9,359 nt of DNA from an uncultured Actinomycetes bacterium (GCA_903893955.1 CAITOG010000062.1:1-9359); one strand, 5' to 3'; counted from the stretch's first letter, positions 1 to 6,190 are shown. Notes: generated from the letters alone by a model not told the origin. Translations and numbers: made by a program.

Positions 1-2
1 GA

Positions 3-716
3 CACATCGGTGAGGCCTTCTACTTCTCGCCGCAGGCTGTCGCCGTCGGCGACACCATCGAACTCGACGTCGTCACCTTCTACGCCGCTGGTCGGGGTGG
101 GGTCTTGGGCGAGATCGACGCGGTGGAGGTCGATGAGATCTTCTACTTCTTCAAAGACGGCATGGTCGCAGCCATGATGGACAAGGCACGATCGCTCGCC
201 GATCGTCAGGACGCGGTCGCCCGGCACCTCGATGCCGCCGCCTCCTTCGCGCACGCGACCTTCGGCGGTATCGATGCCGAGGTGCTCACGTCCTTCTCGG
301 CAGCAGCGGCTGCGCTCGCCACGACGCTGCCCTCTGGTCGGTGGCCGATCGCGGACGGGTATCTCGCCCTCGGGGCCCCCGATGATGCGGTGGCTGCTGC
401 CTATTACTGGTGCATCGTGCTTCGCGAGCTGCGCGGCGGCGTCCACACCGACGCCATCAAGGCGGCCGGACTCAGCGGGGCGGCAGCAGTCCAGTCGGAT
501 CGCGACGGGATGATGTTTGGCCTCCACGGCTACAGCGATGAAGACAGAGTCGACCTCACCGATGACCTGGTAGCCGCACGGGCGCAAGCTGACGCGCAGA
601 CGGCAGCGACAATGGCTGAGCTGCTCGGGGTGGTCGACGCCGCACAAGACGCCGCGCTGAGAGCCGGCGCTACAGCTATGCAAGAGGCGCTGGCGGCACC
701 AGTCGCAGTGGCCTGA
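3..716 (+). CDS. SCO6745-family-like protein, 5' end missing
   Basis: The reading frame is open from the left edge (codons in frame from position 3) to a TGA at 714-716, giving 237 visible residues. An internal TTG at 105 is in frame but is very unlikely to be the start, because protein-like sequence continues upstream of it. The visible N-terminal part contains HIGEAFYFSPQAV and then GGVLGEIDAVEVDEIFYFF. This resembles the aromatic, small-residue-rich N-terminal half of actinobacterial SCO6745-family proteins, which are often annotated as helix-turn-helix or MarR-like. The C-terminal part has an Ala-rich helix, then AIKAAGLSGAAAV, a GYSDEDR turn and another Ala-rich helix, which also fits that family's layout. 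No membrane segment or signal peptide is visible. The family's function is not established, and I infer none. The family call rests on remembered pattern similarity only. Roughly 40-50 N-terminal residues probably lie outside the window. Confidence 0.6.
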   Translation, partial: HIGEAFYFSPQAVAVGDTIELDVVTFYAAGRGGVLGEIDAVEVDEIFYFFKDGMVAAMMDKARSLADRQDAVARHLDAAASFAHATFGGIDAEVLTSFSAAAAALATTLPSGRWPIADGYLALGAPDDAVAAAYYWCIVLRELRGGVHTDAIKAAGLSGAAAVQSDRDGMMFGLHGYSDEDRVDLTDDLVAARAQADAQTAATMAELLGVVDAAQDAALRAGATAMQEALAAPVAVA

Positions 717-793
717 GATCCTGCGCTGGGCTGGCGATCGCTCGGTCCCGTGGGTGAGACTGTGGGCGATGAGCAAGAAGAGAGACGAGTGCG

Positions 794-1738
794 ATGACCT
801 CGGCTGAGCCTGCAGTCGAGGAGGATGTGGAGACGACCTACCGTCGAAAGCGTCGGCTCGGTCGCATCATCATCGCCTCGTTCTTGGCGGTGATCGTCAT
901 CGTCGAGGTGCTCACCTTCATCGGCCGTGCGCAGACCGCGCGGCAAGATGCGAAGCCCCACACCTTCTACGGCATCGAAGGCTCACGCGGTCCCGACTAT
1001 GTCACTGTGGCCGCGCACATCCTCGAGATCTCACCGGTAGCCGGCACGATGCAGGTCCGGGTCACGGTCGAACCTCACGGCACCTATTCGCTGCCCGATG
1101 GAGCCCTGGCCAAGAGCCTCAACATCGATGCGGACGGGTACGCCGGCGGTTCGATCACCCTGGCTGCGGGCGAGATCCCGCCGCCGGTCCAGCTCTCACT
1201 CACCATCAACGGCGACTTGAGCCAGTACCCGATCGACAGCTACAGCACGCTGCTCACCGTGCGCCTGTCTGAGGTGGCGGTCAGCCCCACTGGAAAAGAG
1301 GTCAAACTCGGGACCCCGGTGCCCGCTCAGTTGGTGGTGAACGCCAACCAACACGACTGGGCGCTGAGCGTCTCGAAGGTCGGCGTGTGGCCGGACGGAG
1401 CCATCTCGGTCAACATCGCCGTCCATCGTGGGATCGCGACACGGGCGTTCGCCTTCTTCGAGCTCTTCATGATGGTCTCACTCGCTGTCATCGCAGTGGC
1501 TATCACCTACTCGGCCATCATCAGCTCGAAGCCGCTCGAGTTCTCGCTCTTCGCCTGGCTCGGGGCAATGCTCTTCGCCCTCCCCGCGATCAGGGGCACC
1601 ATGCCTGGTATTCCAGGTGTTGGGACCTTGATCGACTACGCCGTCTTCTTCTGGTGTCTGTTGGCTGTGGCTGGTTGCCTGATCACCGCGGCGATCACCT
1701 ACATCACCACGACGATGCGAGAGCACCGCCACCACTAG
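794..1738 (+). CDS. DUF4436-like membrane-anchored protein
   Basis: This is a 314-residue protein. A short cytoplasmic N-terminus ending in basic residues (RRKRRLGR) is followed by a membrane helix at about 24-43. Next comes an exported beta-rich domain of about 170 residues (50-215) containing the motif SQYPIDSYST at 143-152. Three further helices lie at about 219-242, 249-266 and 279-305, and the tail ends in HRHH. This order, the YP-D-Y motif, and the C-terminal FAWLGAMLFALPAIRGTMPG stretch match what I know of the DUF4436 family of actinobacterial envelope proteins. Their role is unknown. The ATG at 794 has only a weak purine-rich upstream stretch (AAGAAGAGAGA, 777-787). The gene lies 77 bp after the previous one on the same strand, so co-transcription is possible. 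Its TAG stop overlaps the stop of the convergent epimerase gene. Confidence 0.8.
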   Translation: MTSAEPAVEEDVETTYRRKRRLGRIIIASFLAVIVIVEVLTFIGRAQTARQDAKPHTFYGIEGSRGPDYVTVAAHILEISPVAGTMQVRVTVEPHGTYSLPDGALAKSLNIDADGYAGGSITLAAGEIPPPVQLSLTINGDLSQYPIDSYSTLLTVRLSEVAVSPTGKEVKLGTPVPAQLVVNANQHDWALSVSKVGVWPDGAISVNIAVHRGIATRAFAFFELFMMVSLAVIAVAITYSAIISSKPLEFSLFAWLGAMLFALPAIRGTMPGIPGVGTLIDYAVFFWCLLAVAGCLITAAITYITTTMREHRHH

Positions 1739-2664
1739 GCAGCTCGAGCGGCCTCGATCGTGGCCTCAAGCGCCGTGTCGAGGTCGGTGGCCTTGATGTC
1801 GAAGGCTCGGGTGGTCGCGTCAGATTCCATGATGAACGGTCGGGTGAACTGGTAGCTGGTGTCCTTGAGCGGGCGAAGTTTCGGTTGGAGAAGAGCGACG
1901 GCAGCGAAGGCGACCTGGGGGATGCTGCCGACCCGTGCTGGCGCCACGCCGGCCACCCGTGCAGCTTCCTGGAGGAGCTCGCGCTGGGTGAGCGGCGGGC
2001 CGGAGGGAACATGCCAGGCGGTGCCCCACGCGTCCTCACTCGTGCCAAGCGCAGCGAGCGTGGCGCCTGCGTCAGGTACGTAGGTCCAGGTGTGCAGCTG
2101 GTCAGGGTTGCCGAGGACGCTGACCTTCTTGCCGTTGAGCAGCCGAGGCAGTAACCGTCCAAGGCACGCTGACTGATCGACCACGCCGGGACCGAAGAAG
2201 TCGGATGCTCTCGCCTCGGTGGCTCGAACGCGACCCGCCTCATGCGCGGCAAGTGCCTCACGCCACATCTCGGCCCTGATGGCGCCGTTCGTGTAGGAGG
2301 CGGCAAGTGGGTCGGCGGTCGTCATCGGATGGTCGACCGGCCCGTAGCCGTAGAGGTTCGACATCGTCACCAGTCCTGCGCCGGTGATCTCGGCGGCGAG
2401 GAGGAGGGCGGAGGCCATCGGAGGCCAGTCCTGGGCCCATCGGTGGTACTCGGGGTTGACGCAGTTGTACAAGGCATCGGCTCCCTGCGCGAGTCGAGCG
2501 ATCGCTTGTGGATCTGTGGCGTCGACCTGCTGGCTCGTCACTCCCTCGACGTTGACCTGGCGCCCTGATCGGCTGGCCACGACGACCTCGTGGCCGGATG
2601 CCGCAAGTGCGGTGGCGGTGGCGGTGCCGACGCCACCTGTGCCGATGATCACGTGCTTGCCCAT
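1735..2664 (-). CDS. NAD(P)-binding epimerase/dehydratase-like protein (atypical SDR)
   Basis: This is a 309-residue Rossmann-fold protein. Residues 5-13 (VIIGTGGVG) form the glycine-rich dinucleotide-binding loop after the first beta strand. EVVVASRSGR at 26-35 is the second strand and cofactor-specificity region, and VDATD at about 47-51 is the acidic motif before the next helix. Later landmarks are NLYGYGPVDHPM, EARASDFFGPG and a C-terminal substrate-binding half. I do not see a canonical YxxxK catalytic pair, so it may be an atypical extended SDR or NmrA-like protein rather than a true epimerase; the substrate is unknown. I chose the ATG at 2664 because GAGGAGG sits five bases upstream; an in-frame upstream start at 2739 would place coding sequence across the promoter and operators. 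The gene is divergent from the TetR gene and probably its main target. Its stop shares CTAG with the neighbouring convergent gene. Confidence 0.88.
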   Translation of the reverse strand: MGKHVIIGTGGVGTATATALAASGHEVVVASRSGRQVNVEGVTSQQVDATDPQAIARLAQGADALYNCVNPEYHRWAQDWPPMASALLLAAEITGAGLVTMSNLYGYGPVDHPMTTADPLAASYTNGAIRAEMWREALAAHEAGRVRATEARASDFFGPGVVDQSACLGRLLPRLLNGKKVSVLGNPDQLHTWTYVPDAGATLAALGTSEDAWGTAWHVPSGPPLTQRELLQEAARVAGVAPARVGSIPQVAFAAVALLQPKLRPLKDTSYQFTRPFIMESDATTRAFDIKATDLDTALEATIEAARAA

Positions 2665-2669
2665 GGTGT

Positions 2670-2676
2670 CCTCCTC
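2670..2676 (-). promoter_or_regulatory. Ribosome binding site of the epimerase-like gene
   Basis: On the minus strand this reads GAGGAGG, followed by ACACC and the ATG at 2664. It is a strong Shine-Dalgarno match at ideal spacing, and it decides the start against the longer in-frame option at 2739. Confidence 0.88.
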
Positions 2677-2684
2677 GAGGTCGT

Positions 2685-2748
2685 AGTGCTCGAAAGTGCG
2701 AGCACTGCTCACAGTACAGAACGCGAGCAGTGCTCGCAAGTGCGAACA
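2685..2748. promoter_or_regulatory. Operator array between epimerase and TetR genes
   Basis: The region contains a 20-bp imperfect direct repeat, AGTGCTCGNAAGTGCGANCA, at 2685-2704 and 2729-2748, offset by 44 bp (about four helical turns). Each copy is itself an inverted repeat of TGCTCGN and GCGANCA separated by AAGT. Between them the half-sites are arranged the other way round. GCGAGCA-C-TGCTCAC lies at 2698-2712 with one mismatch between arms, and GCGAGCA-G-TGCTCGC lies at 2723-2737 as a perfect 15-bp palindrome. The array overlaps the predicted epimerase -35, -10 and start-site region, and it reaches toward the TetR promoter. The likely ligand is the adjacent TetR protein, acting on both genes. 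The repeats are read directly from the sequence; binding is inferred. Confidence 0.8.
2711..2739 (-). promoter_or_regulatory. Predicted promoter of the epimerase-like gene
   Basis: On the minus strand, TTGCGA (2739-2734) matches four of six bases of the -35 consensus. It is separated by exactly 17 bp from TACTGT (2716-2711), a TANNNT -10 box. Transcription would start near 2704 and leave a leader of about 40 nt carrying the GAGGAGG site. One palindromic operator lies in the spacer and touches the -35 box; the other overlaps the end of the -10 box and the predicted start. This arrangement fits repression. Confidence 0.6.
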
Positions 2749-2764
2749 GCGTGCGCAGATGCTC

Positions 2765-2770
2765 TAGGCT
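2765..2770 (+). promoter_or_regulatory. TANNNT -10 box, leaderless TetR transcript
   Basis: TAGGCT lies seven bases before the GTG at 2778, and there is no Shine-Dalgarno sequence in that gap (CGACCCC). This is the spacing expected if transcription begins at the start codon itself. No good -35 hexamer is visible; the expected position falls on the operator half-site GCGAACA (2742-2748), which would suit autoregulation. Confidence 0.6.
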
Positions 2771-2777
2771 CGACCCC

Positions 2778-3470
2778 GTGGAAGCGACGGCGACTGGAGT
2801 CAGGGCCCAGGCCAAGCAGGCGATGCTCGAGGCGATCCTCACCGCAGCCCGGCGTCAGCTCGCTGAGGTCGGTCCTGCGGCGCTCTCGGTGCGAGCGGTG
2901 GCCCGAGACGTCGGCATGGCGTCCTCGGCCATCTATCGCCACGTGGCGAGTCGTGACGAACTGCTCACGCTCCTGATCACTGATGCCTATGAGGATCTCG
3001 GCGCCGCCATCGAGACCGCTGAGAGCGAAGCTGAGCGAGGAGACTACGCAGGCCGATTTCGCGCGGCTGCCCTGGGAGCGCGGTGCTGGGCGCTTGCCGA
3101 GCCGCATCGCTATGCCCTCGTCTACGGCTCACCGGTGCCCGGCTACATCGCCCCTGAGGCGACCATCGGCCCAGCGACACGCGGGACAGCAGTGTTCGCG
3201 CGCATCTTGGTGGATGCGACCGCCGCCGGTACTGTCACCCACGTCTCTCGATCGCAGATCGGTCACGCGGTGTTGGTGCCGCAGGTCATGCATGAATTCC
3301 TCCCAGGGGTGAGCATCGAGCTCGCTGCTTTAGGGGTGTTGTGCTGGGCGGAGATTTTCGGGCTGATCAGCTTCGAGCTCTTCGGCCACCTCGTCGGCTC
3401 GGTCGCTGACAACGAGGCGTTCTTCGACGCCGGCGTCAGCGAGATGGTGGACCGGCTCGGCTTCGGCTGA
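2778..3470 (+). CDS. TetR-family transcriptional regulator, WHG-type C-terminal domain
   Basis: This is a 230-residue DNA-binding repressor. The N-terminal domain has a helix at about 8-31 and a helix-turn-helix at about 36-62 (LSVRAVARDVGMASSAIYRH then SRDELL), typical of TetR/AcrR proteins. The C-terminal ligand-binding domain contains AEPHRYALVYGSPVPGYIAP, characteristic of the WHG-type TetR C-terminal family. The GTG at 2778 was chosen because it lies seven bases after a TANNNT box and just before the conserved N-terminal helix. The in-frame ATG at 2730 lies inside the operator array and adds residues unlike the family. The protein probably represses the divergent epimerase-like gene and itself through the half-site array between them. 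The ligand is unknown. The last 35 bases overlap the 3' end of the convergent permease gene. Confidence 0.92.
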   Translation: MEATATGVRAQAKQAMLEAILTAARRQLAEVGPAALSVRAVARDVGMASSAIYRHVASRDELLTLLITDAYEDLGAAIETAESEAERGDYAGRFRAAALGARCWALAEPHRYALVYGSPVPGYIAPEATIGPATRGTAVFARILVDATAAGTVTHVSRSQIGHAVLVPQVMHEFLPGVSIELAALGVLCWAEIFGLISFELFGHLVGSVADNEAFFDAGVSEMVDRLGFG

Positions 3471-4836
3471 CCAACGCGCGTCCCCAGGTGAGACCACTCG
3501 CGCCAAGCACGGTGGCGAGGGCGAGGTAGGGAAAGAGGTCGTACGGCGCCGGTTGTCCGGGGGAGAACAGCTCCGCGAACGGGACCACGAGGGCACAGAG
3601 CGCGAGTGAGGGGATCACCAGGTGCCGCCACCATGAGAGGTGCGCCCGCTTTGAGCGCCAGACGAAGAGCGGAAGCGAGAGGGCGGAGAGCCCATAGACG
3701 AAGAAGATGAGGATGGTGCCGAACGTCGAGAACTCTGCGTAGAGGCCAACGGCGTTCATTGCACCGGTCCCTGTCCCCACGATGTGGACGACGGCCCAGA
3801 TGCCGATGAGCGCGAGGCTCGTGAGGATGATGGTCGTCAGGGCGGTGGCTGGTGTCCGATGGACCTGGTGGACCCTTCCCAGTTGGGCCGGCAGCAAGTG
3901 CTCTCGCCCTGCGTCGAAGAGCATCCTCGATTGCGAGGTGGTGCCGGCAACAAGCGTGGCCAGCACCGAGACGACGCCGACGATCCAGGCGAGCGACGCG
4001 GCAGGTCCTAATGCAGCGTCCGCCACGTTGAGGAAGGGGATCGAAGATCGCTCGAGGTGTCTGGTCGAATCATGGAGGCCGATCAGGGTGGCATAGGAAA
4101 ACAAGAGGAAGAGGAGAGTCGCTGCTGCGATCGAGAGGGCTAGGGCTCGAGGGACAGCTCGCCGAGCATCCCGAGTCTCCTCGGCGAGCGCTGGCCCGTT
4201 CTCCCAGCCGATGAACATGTACATCGCAAGTGGAAAGCCAGCTGACATTCCTGCCAGGCCGCCGGTCACGTTTGACCAGCGGAACGGGTCGAGAGTGAGC
4301 GACGAGCCGTGCTCGACGAGCACAATCACGCAGACAACCGCCATCACGCCGACCTGGAGGGCGACAGCGGCCCCAACCACGCGGGTGGAGAGCTTGACCC
4401 CTCTGATCATGAGCCAGAGCGCCAGGAGCGACAGTGCCACGGTCAAAGGTCCCCATGGAATGGACGCGCCTGTCGCGCGCTCGAGGGAATCGGCGAGGAA
4501 GCCACCTGACATGGTGACGACCCCAGCCATCGCCATCGTGTAGCCGATGGCGACAAGAATGGCGGTGACCTCCCCGGCTCGACGGCCCAATCCCGACTCG
4601 ACGAAGGCGATGAAGCTGCCAGCGGAAGGCTCGAGCCTCGTGAACGCGGCGGCGACCATGCCGAGCAGGGCCACAGCGATCGCAGCGGCGACGATGGTGA
4701 GCGGTGCACCGGTGCCGGCAGTCACGGCGATGAGGGCGAAGCCGAAGTAGAAGTCGATGCCGGGGCCGATGTTGGCGATGGTCGACACGGTCAGATCCGT
4801 GGTGCCCAGCTGATCGGCTAAGAGCCCGTCGGCCAT
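3436..4836 (-). CDS. APC-superfamily amino acid permease
   Basis: This 466-residue integral membrane protein has about 12 hydrophobic segments (roughly 18-37, 45-65, 88-112, 130-145, 153-174, 196-213, 231-254, 281-300, 331-350, 365-392, 404-424 and 434-454). The start of helix 1 has TIANIGPGIDF, in the position of the substrate-binding unwound segment of APC carriers. GWENGPALAEETRDARRAVP at 210-229 is the conserved loop after helix 6. RMLFDAGREHLLPAQLGRVH at 304-323, followed by RTPA, is the conserved loop after helix 8. Such proteins import amino acids or amines by proton- or exchange-coupled transport; the substrate cannot be read from sequence. The ATG at 4836 follows a TAGCCT box by six bases, suggesting a leaderless transcript. 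The gene diverges from mftD, and its 3' end overlaps the TetR gene by 35 bp. Confidence 0.93.
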   Translation of the reverse strand: MADGLLADQLGTTDLTVSTIANIGPGIDFYFGFALIAVTAGTGAPLTIVAAAIAVALLGMVAAAFTRLEPSAGSFIAFVESGLGRRAGEVTAILVAIGYTMAMAGVVTMSGGFLADSLERATGASIPWGPLTVALSLLALWLMIRGVKLSTRVVGAAVALQVGVMAVVCVIVLVEHGSSLTLDPFRWSNVTGGLAGMSAGFPLAMYMFIGWENGPALAEETRDARRAVPRALALSIAAATLLFLLFSYATLIGLHDSTRHLERSSIPFLNVADAALGPAASLAWIVGVVSVLATLVAGTTSQSRMLFDAGREHLLPAQLGRVHQVHRTPATALTTIILTSLALIGIWAVVHIVGTGTGAMNAVGLYAEFSTFGTILIFFVYGLSALSLPLFVWRSKRAHLSWWRHLVIPSLALCALVVPFAELFSPGQPAPYDLFPYLALATVLGASGLTWGRALVSRSRAGPPSR

Positions 4837-4842
4837 GAGGTG

Positions 4843-4848
4843 AGGCTA
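4843..4848 (-). promoter_or_regulatory. TANNNT -10 box, leaderless APC permease transcript
   Basis: On the minus strand TAGCCT is followed by CACCTC and then the ATG at 4836. There is no Shine-Dalgarno sequence in the six-base gap. The same hexamer and gap recur before the SRPBCC gene at 6203. No clear -35 box is visible. Confidence 0.55.
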
Positions 4849-4907
4849 GGCCCTGTGCGTTCCGACGTCCTTGCTGGAGTCAGCACTGGTGCCATGTTCA
4901 TGCGGGA

Positions 4908-4931
4908 CCGCTACCGAGCTCGTTCGAGCGG
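4908..4931. repeat. Nested inverted repeat between permease and mftD
   Basis: The palindrome GCTCG-TT-CGAGC lies at 4918-4929 and overlaps CGAGCTCG (4915-4922). Outer arms CCGCT (4908-4912) and AGCGG (4927-4931) also pair. It sits in the 157-bp divergent region, 31 bp before the mftD -10 box, so it could be an operator for either gene or a small hairpin. In DNA this GC-rich, chance is a real alternative. Confidence 0.35.
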
Positions 4932-4961
4932 CAGCCCGGCGGGGTAAGTGGCGTCACCCGG

Positions 4962-4967
4962 TAGAGT
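4962..4967 (+). promoter_or_regulatory. Candidate -10 box for mftD
   Basis: TAGAGT matches TANNNT and lies 14 bases before the Shine-Dalgarno sequence, so a transcript starting near 4974 would carry a leader of about 20 nt. No convincing -35 hexamer is seen 16-18 bp upstream (the region is GC-rich around GCGGGG). Confidence 0.4.
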
Positions 4968-4980
4968 TGGACGGTCGTCT

Positions 4981-4989
4981 GAGGAGGGG
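4981..4989 (+). promoter_or_regulatory. Ribosome binding site of mftD
   Basis: GAGGAGGGG is followed by TGCT and the GTG at 4994. This strong match sets the start at GTG 4994 and excludes the longer in-frame option from 4871, which would add 41 residues not seen in MftD proteins. Confidence 0.88.
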
Positions 4990-4993
4990 TGCT

Positions 4994-6166
4994 GTGGCAC
5001 AGGACTGGTTCGAGAGCGTGGCCGAGGCCCAGCGCCGCGCTGAGAAGCACCTCCCAAAGTCGGTCTACGCCGCGCTGGTCGCGGGCTCTGAGAAGGGGCT
5101 GACCCTCTCGGACAACCTGGCCGCGTTCGGTGAGCTCGGGTTCGCCCCCCACATGGCTGATCTTCCGCGCGAGCGGTCGCTGGCCACGTCGGTGCTGGGG
5201 CAGGAGATCTCGATGCCGGTGCTGATCTCACCGACGGGTGTCCAGGCGGTTCACCCTGAAGGCGAGGTCGGTGTCGCTCGAGCAGCGGCGAACCGCGGTC
5301 TGGCGATGGGGCTGAGTTCCTTCGCCAGCCGATCGGTCGAAGAGGTCTGTGCCGTCAACTCGCAGGTTCTCTTCCAGCTCTACTGGTCGGGGGATCGCGA
5401 CACCATGGTGCAGCGACTCGAACGAGCCAAGGCGGCCGGGGCGAAGGGTATTATCCTCACGCTCGACTGGTCGTTCTCGAACGGTCGCGACTGGGGAAGC
5501 CCCTGGATCCCCGAGAAGATGGACCTCAAGTCGATGGTCAAGCTCGCCCCCGAGGCGATCGCACGACCGCGCTGGCTCTGGTCGTTCCTCAAGCACGGAC
5601 ACATGCCGAACCTGACCACGCCGAACATGGCTGCCCCAGGGACCAAGCCCCCCACTTTCTTCGGTGCGTACTACGAGTGGATGCAGAGTCCGCTGCCCAC
5701 GTTCGAGGACATCGCATGGCTGCGGAGCAACTGGGAGGGTCCCTTCATGGTCAAGGGGGTCTGCCGGGTCGATGATGCCAAGCGCGTGGTCGACACTGGA
5801 GCGACGGCGCTGTCGGTGTCGAACCATGGCGGGAACAACCTCGACTCCACGCCAGCAGCAATCCGCTGCCTCCCCGCCATCGTCGATGCGGTCGGCGACC
5901 AGATCGAGGTCGTGCTCGACGGCGGGATCCGTCGGGGGAGTGACGTGGTCAAGGCGGTTGCACTCGGCGCTCGTGCCGTGATGATCGGTCGCGCGTACCT
6001 GTGGGGACTCGGTGCGAATGGTCCTGCCGGCGTCGAGAACGTGCTCGATGTCATTCGGGGCGGGATCGACTCTGCCCTGCTCGGGCTCGGTCGGGCCGAC
6101 ATCCACGATCTTGAGCCAAGCGATGTGCTGGCGCCGCCCGACTTCTTCCGAGCGCTTGGCGTCTAG
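4994..6166 (+). CDS. mftD: Pre-mycofactocin synthase MftD (FMN-dependent)
   Basis: This is a 390-residue member of the FMN-dependent alpha-hydroxyacid oxidase fold. MftD acts in mycofactocin maturation: it oxidatively deaminates the ring intermediate AHDP, made from the MftA Val-Tyr end, to pre-mycofactocin, the redox-active core. Visible landmarks are the N-terminus MAQDWFESVAEAQ, PVLISPTGVQAVHPEGE (75-91, FMN site), LTLDWSFSNGRDWGSP (155-170), RPRWLW (191-196), SVSNHGGNNLD (274-284) with the active-site histidine at 278, and LDGGIRRGSDVVKAVALGAR (308-327), the flavin phosphate site. The DW-SNGRDWGSP and RPRWLW segments and the length closely match the mycobacterial MftD (Rv0694, once called LldD1) as I remember it. 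They fit less well with true lactate dehydrogenases. The start is GTG with a strong ribosome site. The usual partners mftA, mftB, mftC, mftE and mftF are absent from the window, so pathway membership rests on the protein itself. Confidence 0.92.
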   Translation: MAQDWFESVAEAQRRAEKHLPKSVYAALVAGSEKGLTLSDNLAAFGELGFAPHMADLPRERSLATSVLGQEISMPVLISPTGVQAVHPEGEVGVARAAANRGLAMGLSSFASRSVEEVCAVNSQVLFQLYWSGDRDTMVQRLERAKAAGAKGIILTLDWSFSNGRDWGSPWIPEKMDLKSMVKLAPEAIARPRWLWSFLKHGHMPNLTTPNMAAPGTKPPTFFGAYYEWMQSPLPTFEDIAWLRSNWEGPFMVKGVCRVDDAKRVVDTGATALSVSNHGGNNLDSTPAAIRCLPAIVDAVGDQIEVVLDGGIRRGSDVVKAVALGARAVMIGRAYLWGLGANGPAGVENVLDVIRGGIDSALLGLGRADIHDLEPSDVLAPPDFFRALGV

Positions 6167-6190
6167 GACGCACGCGCTCACCGCCATCGG

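Noticed and set aside
769..807. 12-codon open frame (MSKKRDECDDLG) overlapping the start of the DUF4436-like gene, as a leader peptide
   Set aside because: It has no ribosome site and no regulatory codon pattern; chance is sufficient.
1387..2154. 255-residue plus-strand open frame spanning the DUF4436/epimerase junction
   Set aside because: It is an alternative frame of two supported genes on opposite strands, with low-complexity Arg/His/Gly composition.
2730..2777. Earlier ATG start for the TetR gene
   Set aside because: It falls inside the operator array, adds 16 residues unlike the family, and ignores the TANNNT box placed seven bases before GTG 2778.
4894..4947. 17-codon open frame before mftD, considered as a possible mftA precursor
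   Set aside because: The peptide MFMRDRYRARSSGSPAG lacks the conserved C-terminal Val-Tyr motif of MftA, and it has no ribosome site.
4871..4993. N-terminal extension of mftD by 41 residues from an upstream in-frame start
   Set aside because: MftD proteins begin near the sequence encoded at 4994, which has a strong ribosome site directly upstream; the extension would run through the promoter region.
5228..6187. 319-residue open frame antisense to mftD
   Set aside because: It lies wholly opposite a well-supported enzyme gene, has His/Arg/Val-rich composition without recognisable motifs, and is a common artefact of high-GC codon use.
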